Counted from the stretch's first letter, positions 43,923 to 53,650 are shown. The stretch: 64,000 nucleotides of DNA from Paenibacillus_E sp052115445 (GCF_052115445.1 NZ_JBFRGR010000006.1:271133-335132); one strand, 5' to 3'. Numbers and translations are program-made. The notes: generated from the sequence alone by a model not told the origin.

Positions 43923-45233
43923 ATGAAAGCAAGAAGCAAATGGCTTGGGACAACAGCGCTTAGTTTATCGATTGTACTCGGGTTAACAGGTTGCGGACAA
44001 TCGACAGAGCAGCCAAAAGCAAGCTCGCCGAATGCGGAAGCTACGAAAGAGGCTTCGAAAAAACAGGCGAATCTTGACTTCGTCTGGTTCTCGGACGGTA
44101 ATGAAGGTGAAGTCATGAAAGGCTTGCTCAAGCAGTACGAAGAAAAGAATCCGAATATCAAAGTCAACCTAGTAGAGGTAGCTTTCGCGGATATTGGTAC
44201 AAAGCTGAAGACGATGATCTCTGGCGGCAATCCTCCGGCGCTTGCTCGTATGACCGATACATCGACGTTCTCTAATCAGGCTTTGGACCTCACTCCGTAT
44301 GTCGGTGATTTGAAAGCGTTTACCGGACAATTCATGGATACGTTGAAACCTTATTATGTGACGAAAGACAATAAAGTGATTGCGGTACCTCTTGACGTTA
44401 CTGCAAATGGGTTAATTTATAATAAGACTCTCTTTAAGAAAGCCGGAGTATCCGTTCCGACCTCGCCAGATAACGTATGGACTTGGACTGAATTCGAAGC
44501 GGCATTGAAGCAAGTCATGGAGAAGGGCGGAGCTAAGTACGGTCTCGTTTGGGACTTCTCCACCCACAGATGGACGACGATGTTGTATCAATTCGGCGGC
44601 AGCCTGTTCTCTGCAGACGGTACGAAAGCTGCATTAAATTCTGACAATGCTGTTAAAGCAGTCGATTACTTTGCCAAATTGCACAAAGATGGCATCATGC
44701 CGACTTCGGTTTGGCTAGGCGGTGACAATCCCAATAACCTGTTCCGCTCCGGTACGGTAGCGGCTCACATGGCAGGCAACTGGGTGCTCGGCAACTATAA
44801 GACGATCGACACATTCGAGTGGGGCGTCACTTATATGCCGAAAGAAGCGACTCGTTCCTCTGTACCAGGTGGTAAGTACCTTATGGGCTTTAANGGTTCC
44901 AAAGTAGAGAAGGAAACGGCAGATCTCATCAAATTCTTGTCGACGAAAGAAGCCAATGCCAAATATGCAACAGATTCGCTATTTATGAGCCCTCGGAAAG
45001 ACAATGCCAAGCTTGACTATTCTTTTGGCAAAGATTTATTTGAAGTGTTCGCCAATGAGTTGGCCTCCACTCCTGCATCGGCGGGCGCAGACTGGTCGAA
45101 CCCGCTGACGAATAAATTCCAAGCAGATTTGAAGACCGGTATTGTTGAAGTGCTGGGTAATAAGACAACAAGTAAAGCTATGCTGGAAAAAATGAATAAA
45201 ACCGTTGATACGATTATTAGTGAAAATAAGTAG
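43923..45233 (+). CDS. Sugar ABC transporter substrate-binding lipoprotein (CUT1)
   Basis: ATG 43923 follows GGGGAGTGGG. This 436-residue lipoprotein has the lipobox LGLTGC (Cys24), then the SBP_bac_1 fold: WFSDGNEGEVMKGLLKQYEEK, ISGGNPPALARMTD, VPLDVTANGLIYNKTLFKKAG (each cited only in part). It binds a carbohydrate outside the cell for the two permeases at 45298 and 46212. A membrane AraC regulator gene lies downstream. The ligand is unknown. An N falls at 44894. Confidence 0.88.
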   Translation: MKARSKWLGTTALSLSIVLGLTGCGQSTEQPKASSPNAEATKEASKKQANLDFVWFSDGNEGEVMKGLLKQYEEKNPNIKVNLVEVAFADIGTKLKTMISGGNPPALARMTDTSTFSNQALDLTPYVGDLKAFTGQFMDTLKPYYVTKDNKVIAVPLDVTANGLIYNKTLFKKAGVSVPTSPDNVWTWTEFEAALKQVMEKGGAKYGLVWDFSTHRWTTMLYQFGGSLFSADGTKAALNSDNAVKAVDYFAKLHKDGIMPTSVWLGGDNPNNLFRSGTVAAHMAGNWVLGNYKTIDTFEWGVTYMPKEATRSSVPGGKYLMGFXGSKVEKETADLIKFLSTKEANAKYATDSLFMSPRKDNAKLDYSFGKDLFEVFANELASTPASAGADWSNPLTNKFQADLKTGIVEVLGNKTTSKAMLEKMNKTVDTIISENK

Positions 45234-45242
45234 GCCTAACCG

Positions 45243-45272
45243 AAGGGGCTGAGCTCAGCCCCTTTCTCTTTT
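45243..45272 (+). terminator. Attenuating terminator after the binding-protein gene
   Basis: AAGGGGCTGAGCTCAGCCCC + TT is a perfect 22-bp palindrome followed by TCTCTTTT. It likely lowers permease expression relative to the binding protein. Confidence 0.75.
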
Positions 45273-45297
45273 ACGATAATAAGGAAGGAGACTGAAC

Positions 45298-46215
45298 ATG
45301 GATGGTATTGTAAAAAATGGGAAAAAGCTGTATGTTGGATTCAACAAGGACAAATTCAAGAGGGCAATCGCTCCTTACCTTTTCATTTTGCCGAACTTAA
45401 TTATTTTCACAACCTTTATTGTGATTCCTGCGATATTCGGACTCATGTATTCCTTTGCCAAATATGACGGATTGAATCCGATGAAATATGTTGGAATGCG
45501 CAATTATGTCAAAGTATTTAATACTCCGGAATTTTGGAGTGCGCTTGGAAGAACAACACAATATGTCGTTGTCGCCGTACCACTTATCTATGTTTGTTCG
45601 CTCGCAATTGCAATGATACTTAGTCGTGAACTTGTCGGTAAAGGGTTCTTTCGTTCCGTCTTCTATTGGCCGACTTTAATCTCTTACATTATCGTGGGTT
45701 TGACTTGGAAGTGGATATTCAGCGATAGCTTCGGTGTCATGAATTATTTTTTGGGGTTATTAGGCATAGATCCCATTAACTGGCTTACTAATGCGTTCAA
45801 TGCAAAAATGACAATTATCGTAGCGACCGTTTGGTCAAGGCTCGGTTTCTATATGGTAATATTTATTGCGGGTTTACAAGCGATTCCGCAGGACTACTAT
45901 GAAGCAGCTATGATTGACGGTGCTTCGAAGACGAGATCATTCTGGAGTATTACATTACCACTGCTCAAGCCCACGAGTATTCTTGTCGTTATGCTCAGCG
46001 TAGTCGAAGCGTTTAAGGCTTACCCTCTGATGAAAGCTTTGACAGGCGGAGGTCCAGGGAAAGATACGACTTACGTCGTACAGTATATTTATCAGATTGG
46101 ATTTGAGAAGCAGGACCTCGGATTAGCAAGCGCAATGTCTGTCGTACTACTTGTTATCATCGGAGTCCTTAGTATCATCCAATTGAAGCTGTCAAAGGGA
46201 GGAGCCATATCATGA
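45298..46215 (+). CDS. Sugar ABC transporter permease (MalF/UgpA type)
   Basis: A 305-residue six-helix permease with the first helix near residues 25-48. Its EAA loop is YYEAAMIDGASKTRSFW (about 200-216), and the TGGGPGKDTTYV motif follows. The ATG at 45298 follows GGAGACTGAAC. Its stop overlaps the next permease start as ATGA, so the two channel halves are translated together. No ATPase gene is present in this operon. Confidence 0.9.
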   Translation: MDGIVKNGKKLYVGFNKDKFKRAIAPYLFILPNLIIFTTFIVIPAIFGLMYSFAKYDGLNPMKYVGMRNYVKVFNTPEFWSALGRTTQYVVVAVPLIYVCSLAIAMILSRELVGKGFFRSVFYWPTLISYIIVGLTWKWIFSDSFGVMNYFLGLLGIDPINWLTNAFNAKMTIIVATVWSRLGFYMVIFIAGLQAIPQDYYEAAMIDGASKTRSFWSITLPLLKPTSILVVMLSVVEAFKAYPLMKALTGGGPGKDTTYVVQYIYQIGFEKQDLGLASAMSVVLLVIIGVLSIIQLKLSKGGAIS

Positions 46216-47030
46216 AAACAAAAAGCCAGGTCCTCCTTTACGTTATGCTGATCCTACTTACAATCGTGTTTATTTTCCCAGTCCTATGGGTCGTTCTTTC
46301 CTCTTTCAAGGATAAGACAGATCTATACCAATGGCCGCCAGCTATTTTTCCAAGTCATTTTACATTAGAAAATTACGAGATTGCCTTTAACAAAGGTAAA
46401 TTTGGGACTTACTTCTTGAACAGTATTTTTGTGACGGTCACTTCCACACTTTTGATGCTTCTCATAAACTCTATGGCCGGATTTGCGCTAGCCAAATACC
46501 GCTTTAAGGGAGATAGTATTCTTTTAGCTGGTTTTATCTCAACCTTAATGATTCCGCTGGAAGTGATTATGATTCCAATATTCAAAGTAATTAGCATGCT
46601 GGGGCTGTTTAATAGCTTATGGGGGATTATCATCCCACCGGCTGCTACGCCAACGGGTGTGTTCCTGATCCGTCAATATCTACTTTCTGTTCCCGATGAA
46701 CTACTTGAAGCTGCAAGGATAGATGGGGCTGGAGAATGGAAAATATATTGGAAAATCATTTTGCCGCTTTCAAAACCGGTTTTATCTGTGTTAGCTATTT
46801 TCTCCTTTATGTGGAGATGGGATGACTTCTTGTGGCCGCTTATTGTCATCAGCGACCCTAGAAAGTATACAATTCAGCTTGCACTGTCCAATTTTATGGG
46901 CGAATACAACGTTGACTGGGGCAGCCTATTAGCCATGTCCGTCGTAACGATGATTCCGGTGCTTGCCGTATTCATTTCGTTCCAACGTTATTTTGTCAAA
47001 GGTATGGTTACTTCAGGTATGAAAGGATAA
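46212..47030 (+). CDS. Sugar ABC transporter permease (MalG/UgpE type)
   Basis: This 272-residue permease pairs with the upstream one. Six helices are predicted; the EAA loop is LLEAARIDGAGEWKIYW (about 161-177) and the C-terminus FVKGMVTSGMKG is typical of MalG proteins. Start overlaps the previous stop by 4 bp. The shared ATPase must come from elsewhere. Confidence 0.9.
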   Translation: MKTKSQVLLYVMLILLTIVFIFPVLWVVLSSFKDKTDLYQWPPAIFPSHFTLENYEIAFNKGKFGTYFLNSIFVTVTSTLLMLLINSMAGFALAKYRFKGDSILLAGFISTLMIPLEVIMIPIFKVISMLGLFNSLWGIIIPPAATPTGVFLIRQYLLSVPDELLEAARIDGAGEWKIYWKIILPLSKPVLSVLAIFSFMWRWDDFLWPLIVISDPRKYTIQLALSNFMGEYNVDWGSLLAMSVVTMIPVLAVFISFQRYFVKGMVTSGMKG

Positions 47031-47174
47031 GATATTATGAGGCCCTGTTAATCTTGATTAAGGGTTGAAATATAATTAATGCACATTATACTAATGGATG
47101 GGACCTGCCTGCATAAGGAGGGACTATCCATTTTGTGATATTTAGATACGCTCTCTGAAATCGGGGTTGAGCTC

Positions 47175-49484
47175 ATGAAAGTGCCAAAACGCTTTAATAC
47201 GGTTTTCTATAAATTAATGTTTACGTACAGTATACTCCTGATCGTAACGATCTTCTTCGTTGGCATCGCGTCCTATTTCATTATTTCCAAGATTTTGAAT
47301 GAAGAAGTAGAAAGAAGCGATAAGGAATTGCTGGCTTATGTAGAGACGATGTCCGAGCACACCGTATTCACAACAGTTGAGAAGCTGTTTCAAAAGCTTG
47401 TAATTCCCCATTACAAAACCGTTGATATGATGTCTTTCTTCAACGAAACTAATCTTGAGGACCGTATATCTGATGTCTACGATGCGCACCAATATTTGAA
47501 AGAAATCGTCGAGGGACAGTATAACGTGATTGACTCTATTGACTTTTACTTTAAAAAGAGTGATTCGATCGTTTCTTCCACACTAGCGCTTCACTCCATT
47601 CGCAATGATTTGGTGGACTCATGGATCAATGAAATTAGTCGTGTCAAGGATCAAACCCACTGGTTTGTAACGAAAGCCATTGATTCTAATGGACGCCAAA
47701 TCAACGCAATCACTTATATCGGTGCATATCCCGTTGATGGGGAAGCAAACGCAAAAGGTTATATCGCCATTCATATTAATGAGATAGCGCTATCCAATGT
47801 CTTAAAACAATCAGTTAATCAGGATACACGTCAATTGTTTATTCTTACACCTAATGAAATCGTATCCAGGAGTGGGAATCTTCCCATCGATCTTTCCTTC
47901 ATTGACAATATACGGAGCTACCCGGGCTCAGATGGACACTTGATTGACGATATTGACGGAATCAGCTCCATCGTTTCCTTTCATACGTTAGAATCGAGCG
48001 GATGGAAAATCGTACGGCTGACCTCTGTTGAGAAATTTTATGCGAAGAGCAAGTATATGAGAAATATGCTCATATTTATTGGTGCCATTGCTCTACTTAT
48101 CGGCTATGGGATTTCAAACGTATTGACTTTCCGTATTTATCATCCCTTGAAGTCGATTGTGGACACGGCTCGTAGAATATTTGGAGATACTCCGGGAGTC
48201 GTGGCAGATACCGCAGGGTATTCCAATGAATACGCTCAAATTAATGCAATTATTAACAACCTATCTGTTAAAGTGACCAACTTGGAAATAACGCTTGAGA
48301 ACAATATGCCACTGATCAAAAGCAAACTAATTCATGACTTGTTCCACGGAAATATCGACAACCATCAAGATCTAGCAGAGCGCTTTGAGCTTCTCAAAAC
48401 GAATTTGCCAACAACACAGCAGTATTGTTTCGTGATTCTTGAACTGGACTATGAGTTCATGCATCATCTCAGCTTGGAAAATAGGCAGTTTATCATCTAT
48501 AGCTTGATTGATTTGATCGAAGGATATGGTACATCCAAGGTGCATCATCTTGCCTGTGAATCATCATCACGTTATCGTATTGAAGTACTCATTTATTCGA
48601 GCGAGCCTGATCGAAATGAGATTGTAACATTAATTCATGAAATATCTGGTTATTTGGCTGCCAACTTTTTAGTGACCATAGTGGCTTTAGTAAGTCCTTG
48701 GCAGAAGGATCCACTGGAAATGGAGGTACTATATAAACAATCGGAGAAATTGTTTAAATACTCATACTTTCAACCGTCCCGGTCGGTGTTCTTTGTAGAG
48801 GAACTAATTGGCAGAGAGCAAAAGATTGGAGAAAACTTTGATGAGATTCTAGAGCAATTCGCTCGTGTGCTTAAAGGGAAGCGGCTGGAAGATGTCAAGG
48901 CTTCACTTCAATTATTCATGGAGATTGTTAAGACAGGAAGTTGTTCATCTGATTCCTATCATAAGTTGCTGCGAGATTTTGTTTATGTTTACTATCGCTT
49001 TGTAAAGGATATGAATTTAAGTACACGTGATATATTGACGCAGGAACTGTTCGCTGAATTCGAGAAAATCCGAAACGTGGATGAATTCGAAAGATGGAGC
49101 ATAAACGTCATTGAAACGACGTTCAGCTTTATCGAAGTTAATACGAAAAGCAAGAGCTCGGATTTTATAAAAACGGTGAAAGATTTTATAACCACTCATT
49201 TGTCTGCAGAGTTATCTCTAGAGGCTGCAGCAGGTATCGTCTTCTTAAGTCCACGATATTTGAGTAAAATTTTCAAACAAGAGACTGGAGAGAACTTTGT
49301 TGATTTCGTGACGAAGGAACGTATGAACGCTGCAGCAAAGATGATTGTGTCCACAGACGAAACAATTGAGAATATCGCATTACAGGTTGGATATAGCAAT
49401 CCGGCATATTTCACGAAACGGTTTAAAGAATCTTTCGGGGTTACACCGACGGCTTACCGAGCTCAACGGGAAATAAAGGATTAA
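47175..49484 (+). CDS. Membrane-bound AraC-family regulator with extracellular sensor
   Basis: A 769-residue one-component regulator. Helix 1 (about 12-35), an extracellular sensor of about 260 residues, helix 2 (about 297-315), a HAMP-like linker and a middle domain precede the C-terminal AraC helix-turn-helix (about 660-768; SLEAAAGIVFLSPRYLSKIF, ENIALQVGYSNPAYFTKRF). Such proteins sit beside CUT1 sugar importers in Paenibacillus-like genomes and switch them on. It lies 144 bp after the permease gene and is closed by a terminator. The signal may be the sugar or a sugar-loaded binding protein. Confidence 0.88.
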   Translation: MKVPKRFNTVFYKLMFTYSILLIVTIFFVGIASYFIISKILNEEVERSDKELLAYVETMSEHTVFTTVEKLFQKLVIPHYKTVDMMSFFNETNLEDRISDVYDAHQYLKEIVEGQYNVIDSIDFYFKKSDSIVSSTLALHSIRNDLVDSWINEISRVKDQTHWFVTKAIDSNGRQINAITYIGAYPVDGEANAKGYIAIHINEIALSNVLKQSVNQDTRQLFILTPNEIVSRSGNLPIDLSFIDNIRSYPGSDGHLIDDIDGISSIVSFHTLESSGWKIVRLTSVEKFYAKSKYMRNMLIFIGAIALLIGYGISNVLTFRIYHPLKSIVDTARRIFGDTPGVVADTAGYSNEYAQINAIINNLSVKVTNLEITLENNMPLIKSKLIHDLFHGNIDNHQDLAERFELLKTNLPTTQQYCFVILELDYEFMHHLSLENRQFIIYSLIDLIEGYGTSKVHHLACESSSRYRIEVLIYSSEPDRNEIVTLIHEISGYLAANFLVTIVALVSPWQKDPLEMEVLYKQSEKLFKYSYFQPSRSVFFVEELIGREQKIGENFDEILEQFARVLKGKRLEDVKASLQLFMEIVKTGSCSSDSYHKLLRDFVYVYYRFVKDMNLSTRDILTQELFAEFEKIRNVDEFERWSINVIETTFSFIEVNTKSKSSDFIKTVKDFITTHLSAELSLEAAAGIVFLSPRYLSKIFKQETGENFVDFVTKERMNAAAKMIVSTDETIENIALQVGYSNPAYFTKRFKESFGVTPTAYRAQREIKD

Positions 49485-49494
49485 CGATTGAGAA

Positions 49495-49541
49495 AAAGAG
49501 GACAGGCTCGCAGTGTGTTCACTGTGAGTCTGTCCTCTTTA
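49495..49541. terminator. Terminator after the AraC gene
   Basis: AAAGAGGACAG pairs with CTGTCCTCTTT around an inner GCAGTG/CACTGT stem. Active on both strands by appearance. Confidence 0.85.
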
Positions 49542-49557
49542 GCAACCAAGAGTAGGA

Positions 49558-50343
49558 TTAGTTATCTCCATTCAGCTGCGCTATGAAATGCGGCAAATCC
49601 GTGCAGACCAAGTCCGGCGTCAAGCCAGCCGACGCCAGCTGCTCATGCACATTGTCTGGCGTCGCGACGCCCGTCAAGACAAGGGCAGTGCGGCACCCCG
49701 CCACCCTGCCTCCGCGGATGTCGGTGTGCACGTTATCGCCGATGACCCAGACATCGGCGGCAGGCAAACCGAGCCGCTCAATGGCATACGCCATGATGAT
49801 CGGCGAAGGCTTCCCGATCACCACCGGCTCCACGCCGGAGGCGGCGGTGATCGCAGCTGCCAGGGAGCCAGCCCCTGGCATAAGCCCCCCATCCGACGGA
49901 AGCATCCGGTCGGGATTCGTTAAGACATAGGTCGCGCCATGCTTCAGATGGCGGACCGCTTCCGTCAGCTTCCCATAGGTGAAGCTGCGATCAATGCCTT
50001 GGACGACGTAATCCGGCGTCGTCTCGTCCAACGCGAAGCCGGCTGCGTCCAACGCAATCCGCAGGCCGTCTTCGCCGATCATATGCACGCGCCGGCCAGC
50101 GCGCTGCTCGGTCAAGTACTGCGCAGCCGCCTGCGAAGACGTATAGACGGCTGCCGCGGGTACCTCCATGCCGAGCGCTTGTAGATGCTCGGCAACCTGC
50201 TCGGGGGTGCGGGACGAATTGTTCGTCACCAAGAGGTAAGGCAATTGCTCCTGCTGGAGCCATTGCAAGAAAGCAGCGGCACCAGGGATTGGCTCGTGCC
50301 CTCTGTAAAGTGTGCCATCTAGATCGATTAGAAATCCGTTCAT
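49558..50343 (-). CDS. HAD-IIA phosphatase (NagD-like), GC-rich
   Basis: A 261-residue HAD hydrolase of the NagD/p-nitrophenyl phosphatase branch: motif I FLIDLDGTLYRG, motif II VTNNSSRTP, motif III K in VIGKPSP, motif IV IGDNVHTDIRGG. The ATG at 50343 overlaps the stop of the kinase gene (ATGA), so they form one operon. Base composition is clearly more GC-rich (well above 60% by eye) than the neighbours, with many Ala/Gly codons ending in C or G. Substrate unknown; paralogue at 13031-13909. Confidence 0.88.
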   Translation of the reverse strand: MNGFLIDLDGTLYRGHEPIPGAAAFLQWLQQEQLPYLLVTNNSSRTPEQVAEHLQALGMEVPAAAVYTSSQAAAQYLTEQRAGRRVHMIGEDGLRIALDAAGFALDETTPDYVVQGIDRSFTYGKLTEAVRHLKHGATYVLTNPDRMLPSDGGLMPGAGSLAAAITAASGVEPVVIGKPSPIIMAYAIERLGLPAADVWVIGDNVHTDIRGGRVAGCRTALVLTGVATPDNVHEQLASAGLTPDLVCTDLPHFIAQLNGDN

Positions 50344-52019
50344 CCTGTTGCTTCTCCTTTAGATAGGTAAGTTGTTGTCGGCAGTGTGATCTCGACGATC
50401 GTACCCTCCGTAAGTTTAGAGCTAATGTTCATGAACCCACCGTGTGCTTCAATGATCCGAAAACAAACCATTAGGCCCAGTCCTGTTCCTTTTTCCTTTG
50501 TACTATAGAAAGGTTCTCCAAGCTTGGGAAGACGTTCAGGTGCAATGCCACAGCCCTGATCCACGAAACGAACAAGAATCTGATTGCCCGAACCTTTCAG
50601 CTCTGCATGAATGCGCAGACTCCCACCTTGCGACATCGATTCAATCGCATTTTTCATTATATTAATGAAGACCTGCTTGATTTGATTCTCATCACACATG
50701 ACAGGGGGAAGCCCAGAGTCAACCTCTGCTTCAATTTCGATATTAGAGAGCAGTGCTTGTGGTTGAAGTAACTCTACCGTGCTCATGATGATCGTGTATA
50801 ACGTACTAGTAACGAAGTGGGTAGCTTGTGGCTTGGATACAAACAAAAACTCATTCACAATGAATTCTATACGCTGCAGCTCTTTTTGCATAATTTCAAT
50901 GTAATATTGCTCCTTGGCAGAGCTTGTCTTGAGCAGCTTGAGGAATCCTTTTAACGCGGTCAGCGGATTGCGGATCTCATGCGCAACACCAGCAGCCAGC
51001 TGTCCAACGGCAGATAGCTTATCTGATTTAATAAGCAATTCCTGCGTCTTCTTCAATTCGGTGATATCACTGAATGTAATGACGGTACCCAGCAACTGAC
51101 CACCACCATCTAACATAGGACTGGACATGTACTCTACTGGAAAGCTGGTTCCATCTTTTTTCCAAAACAAATCTTCATTCATGATCGCGCCTTCACGTTG
51201 AAGCATCGTATTTACTGTCGCGTTATCCTCAGGAATGACCAAAGTTCCATCCTCATGAAGCGGCCGAATTAGGTTATGTATGCGTCTACCTAGCATTTCA
51301 TCCACTTTCCAACCGGTGATGGCTTCTGCGGCTTTGTTCCAGAAAATAGTGCGTCCATTCGTATCAATGCCATAAATGCCTTCTGATACCGAATTGAGAA
51401 TAAGTTGATTTTGCTTATAGAGCTTATCAATTTCTTTCTTCTGTTCTCTGATCTCGGTCAAATCTTTCAGAATAGCATACACCCCAATGATTTGGTTGCC
51501 CACCTTAGTAGGAACAAAAGTGACATTAGAAGGGATAGGGAAACCATTTTGATGTAAGAAAGAAGCATCGAAATTTTGGGGCGTTCCTTCTGAAGCTACT
51601 TGGAAATGGTGCAGCGTTTTGAGTAGATCAGGAGGATGGATCATTGGAAGAAACGAGGCAGATTTTGACGATTCTTCACCCAATCCGAGCAAGCTTTCAA
51701 GTCCATGATTCGAAGAAAGGATATCTCCATCCAAACTAAAGGAAATAATGGAATCAGGGTGGTTATCGAATAGTGATTTATATCGCTCAGCACTTTCCGA
51801 AATACTCGTTTCACGTCGCTTGAGTAACCGTATTCCTAATAGGATGAGTAACATAAATACGACGAACAAACCACTATCGATTGCGATGCTTGCCATGCGG
51901 TTATTTTGAAAAAAAGGCAGATGGTGCAAATAAATTAAATGAATACCGAAGATCGCTATGACGGCTATCAGGTAAATCGTGAATTTTTGGGTACTTGCAG
52001 GAGGGGGGTTCATCGTCAT
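50340..52019 (-). CDS. PAS-domain sensor histidine kinase (sporulation-kinase-like)
   Basis: This 559-residue membrane kinase has two N-terminal helices (about 13-32 and 45-64). Two PAS domains follow (about 80-190 and 205-320), then HisKA (AVGQLAAGVAHEIRNPLTALKG, about 340; cited in part as AHEIRNPLTALKG) and HATPase (NAIESM, DQGCGIAPERLPKLGEPF, KGTGLGLMV). The HisKA sequence resembles KinA/KinE-type kinases that feed the Spo0 phosphorelay. No response regulator lies nearby, in keeping with an orphan phosphorelay kinase. Followed by the overlapping HAD gene. Confidence 0.88.
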   Translation of the reverse strand: MTMNPPPASTQKFTIYLIAVIAIFGIHLIYLHHLPFFQNNRMASIAIDSGLFVVFMLLILLGIRLLKRRETSISESAERYKSLFDNHPDSIISFSLDGDILSSNHGLESLLGLGEESSKSASFLPMIHPPDLLKTLHHFQVASEGTPQNFDASFLHQNGFPIPSNVTFVPTKVGNQIIGVYAILKDLTEIREQKKEIDKLYKQNQLILNSVSEGIYGIDTNGRTIFWNKAAEAITGWKVDEMLGRRIHNLIRPLHEDGTLVIPEDNATVNTMLQREGAIMNEDLFWKKDGTSFPVEYMSSPMLDGGGQLLGTVITFSDITELKKTQELLIKSDKLSAVGQLAAGVAHEIRNPLTALKGFLKLLKTSSAKEQYYIEIMQKELQRIEFIVNEFLFVSKPQATHFVTSTLYTIIMSTVELLQPQALLSNIEIEAEVDSGLPPVMCDENQIKQVFINIMKNAIESMSQGGSLRIHAELKGSGNQILVRFVDQGCGIAPERLPKLGEPFYSTKEKGTGLGLMVCFRIIEAHGGFMNISSKLTEGTIVEITLPTTTYLSKGEATG

Positions 52020-52204
52020 TGACTCTCATCTCTCCTTATTGGGATTCTCTTTCTTAGTTTAACAGGAATAGTTATTATTTTGTATAATTTACCATTGTTT
52101 TTGGATTTTAATTATTTGGAGGCATCGATACTAGGTTTCGACAATTTAAGTATGAAGGTAGAATTGTGGCATGTAACTGAGTAGATGGAACTATTTTTGT
52201 TAAA

Positions 52205-52233
52205 TTGACAGTATACTTGTCCTAAAATATTAT
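52205..52233 (+). promoter_or_regulatory. Sigma-A promoter of cheX
   Basis: -35 TTGACA (52205-52210), 17-bp spacer, -10 TATTAT (52228-52233). Confidence 0.7.
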
Positions 52234-52297
52234 GTATAATGTTGAAAAAGGTCGTTTTTCTGTGGAACTTATTCACAAATGAGATCGGAGCGGAGCT

Positions 52298-52756
52298 ATG
52301 AAGGCTGAGTACATTAATCCCTTTTTGGAGTCGGCTAGAATCGTCATCGAGCAAGTTGCTAACATTCGCCCAACGACAGGACAGCTCGGCATTAAAGACG
52401 TCAAATTTGTGGAAAAGTATATCTGGATCCAAATTGGTATGACTGGACAAATGGAAGGCGACGTCGTTTTCGGCTTGGCTGAAGATGTTGCTCTAAAAAT
52501 GGTTTCTGCCATGATGGGCGGATTCGTCATCACTGAGATGGATGAAATGGGAAAGAGTGCCATTTCTGAATTGGGCAATATGATTAGTGGTAATGCGAGC
52601 ACGATGCTCTTTAACCAAGGCGTTCGGGTCGACATTACACCACCGAAGTTAGTCCAATCTGCAACGGCAGCAGGATTTGTGCCGAAGAGAGCATTAACCA
52701 TTCCTTTAATCATGGATGGCATTGGTGAACTAGACATTCAAGTGCTAATTACGTAA
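52298..52756 (+). CDS. cheX: CheX-like chemotaxis phosphatase
   Basis: A 152-residue protein of the CheC/CheX family. The phosphatase motif ExxN is visible in SELGNMISGNAS (E91, N94), and the two-fold beta-alpha layout fits CheX length. CheX dephosphorylates CheY-P. No chemotaxis genes are next to it, so it is a stand-alone copy. ATG follows a GGAG site and a strong promoter. Confidence 0.85.
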   Translation: MKAEYINPFLESARIVIEQVANIRPTTGQLGIKDVKFVEKYIWIQIGMTGQMEGDVVFGLAEDVALKMVSAMMGGFVITEMDEMGKSAISELGNMISGNASTMLFNQGVRVDITPPKLVQSATAAGFVPKRALTIPLIMDGIGELDIQVLIT

Positions 52757-52771
52757 TATAAGTAGAAACGT

Positions 52772-52806
52772 TGGAGTACCAGTATGATGGTAGCTCCATT
52801 TTTTTT
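52772..52806 (+). terminator. Terminator of cheX
   Basis: TGGAGTACCA pairs with TGGTAGCTCCA (one bulge) and is followed by a run of eight or more T. Confidence 0.85.
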
Positions 52807-52830
52807 GTGTATCGAAGGGGGTGGAATAAG

Positions 52831-53607
52831 TTGGAAATCAAGAACAAAGTCGTCTTGATTACAGGGGCTTCAAGTGGAATTGGAGCATTGATGGCGCAGC
52901 AATTTGCAGCTAAGGGTGCTATTCCTGTGTTGACGGCACGGCGTACGGATATGTTGAAACAAATTGCTTCGAGCTTGGCGGGGAAACACGCTGTCTACGC
53001 CATGGATGTTACACATACAGATGAGGTCAATCAAGTTGTGAGCCGCATCATCGCCGAGTTTGGGCGAATTGATATACTCATTAATAACGCTGGATATGGT
53101 ATATTTGAATCATTTACGGAAGCGCCACTTGCTCATTTTGAAGAGATGATGGATGTGAATTATCTGGGGCTCGTGCGTTGCACGCAGGCAGTGCTTCCGC
53201 ACATGTTAAAGGCAGGTAGTGGTCATATTGTCAATGTTGCCTCAATGGCAGGTAAAATTGGTTCAGCCAAATCAACAGCCTATTCGGCAACCAAGCATGC
53301 GGTGCTAGGATTCACGAATAGCTTGCGGATGGAACTAGCGAGAACAGGGGTATCCGTGACAGCGATTAATCCAGGTCCGATTGCGACACCATTTTTCGAC
53401 AAGGCGGATCCGAGCGGTAATTATGTCAAGAACATCGCTTGGTTTATGTTAAAGCCGGACAAAGTAGTCAAAGAGCTCATTCATGCGATCGAGAAAAACA
53501 TACCAGAGAAGAACCTGCCTTTTGTAGCGGGTGTTGGTATTAAATTATTTCATCTGTTTCCACGCCTTTTTAACAAGCTGGCATCCCATATCATGAATAA
53601 AAAATAA
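52831..53607 (+). CDS. Short-chain dehydrogenase/reductase
   Basis: The start was set at TTG 52831 after AAGGGGGTGGAATAAG; an in-frame start at 52771 would lie inside the cheX terminator. The 258-residue SDR has the cofactor motif TGASSGIG, NNAGYG, catalytic Ser in VASMAGKIG, YSATK, and a PGPIATPF loop. A hydrophobic C-terminus (KLFHLFPRLFNKLA) suggests membrane association. It resembles YqjQ-like SDRs with unknown substrate. Confidence 0.85.
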   Translation: MEIKNKVVLITGASSGIGALMAQQFAAKGAIPVLTARRTDMLKQIASSLAGKHAVYAMDVTHTDEVNQVVSRIIAEFGRIDILINNAGYGIFESFTEAPLAHFEEMMDVNYLGLVRCTQAVLPHMLKAGSGHIVNVASMAGKIGSAKSTAYSATKHAVLGFTNSLRMELARTGVSVTAINPGPIATPFFDKADPSGNYVKNIAWFMLKPDKVVKELIHAIEKNIPEKNLPFVAGVGIKLFHLFPRLFNKLASHIMNKK

Positions 53608-53640
53608 AGCGGCTCCCAATCACATTGGGGTCGCTTTTTC
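53606..53640. terminator. Bidirectional terminator
   Basis: AAGCGGCTCCCAAT pairs with ATTGGGGTCGCTT around CAC, followed by TTTT. It separates the SDR gene from the convergent small gene. Confidence 0.8.
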
Positions 53641-53650
53641 TCTGCCTTTG

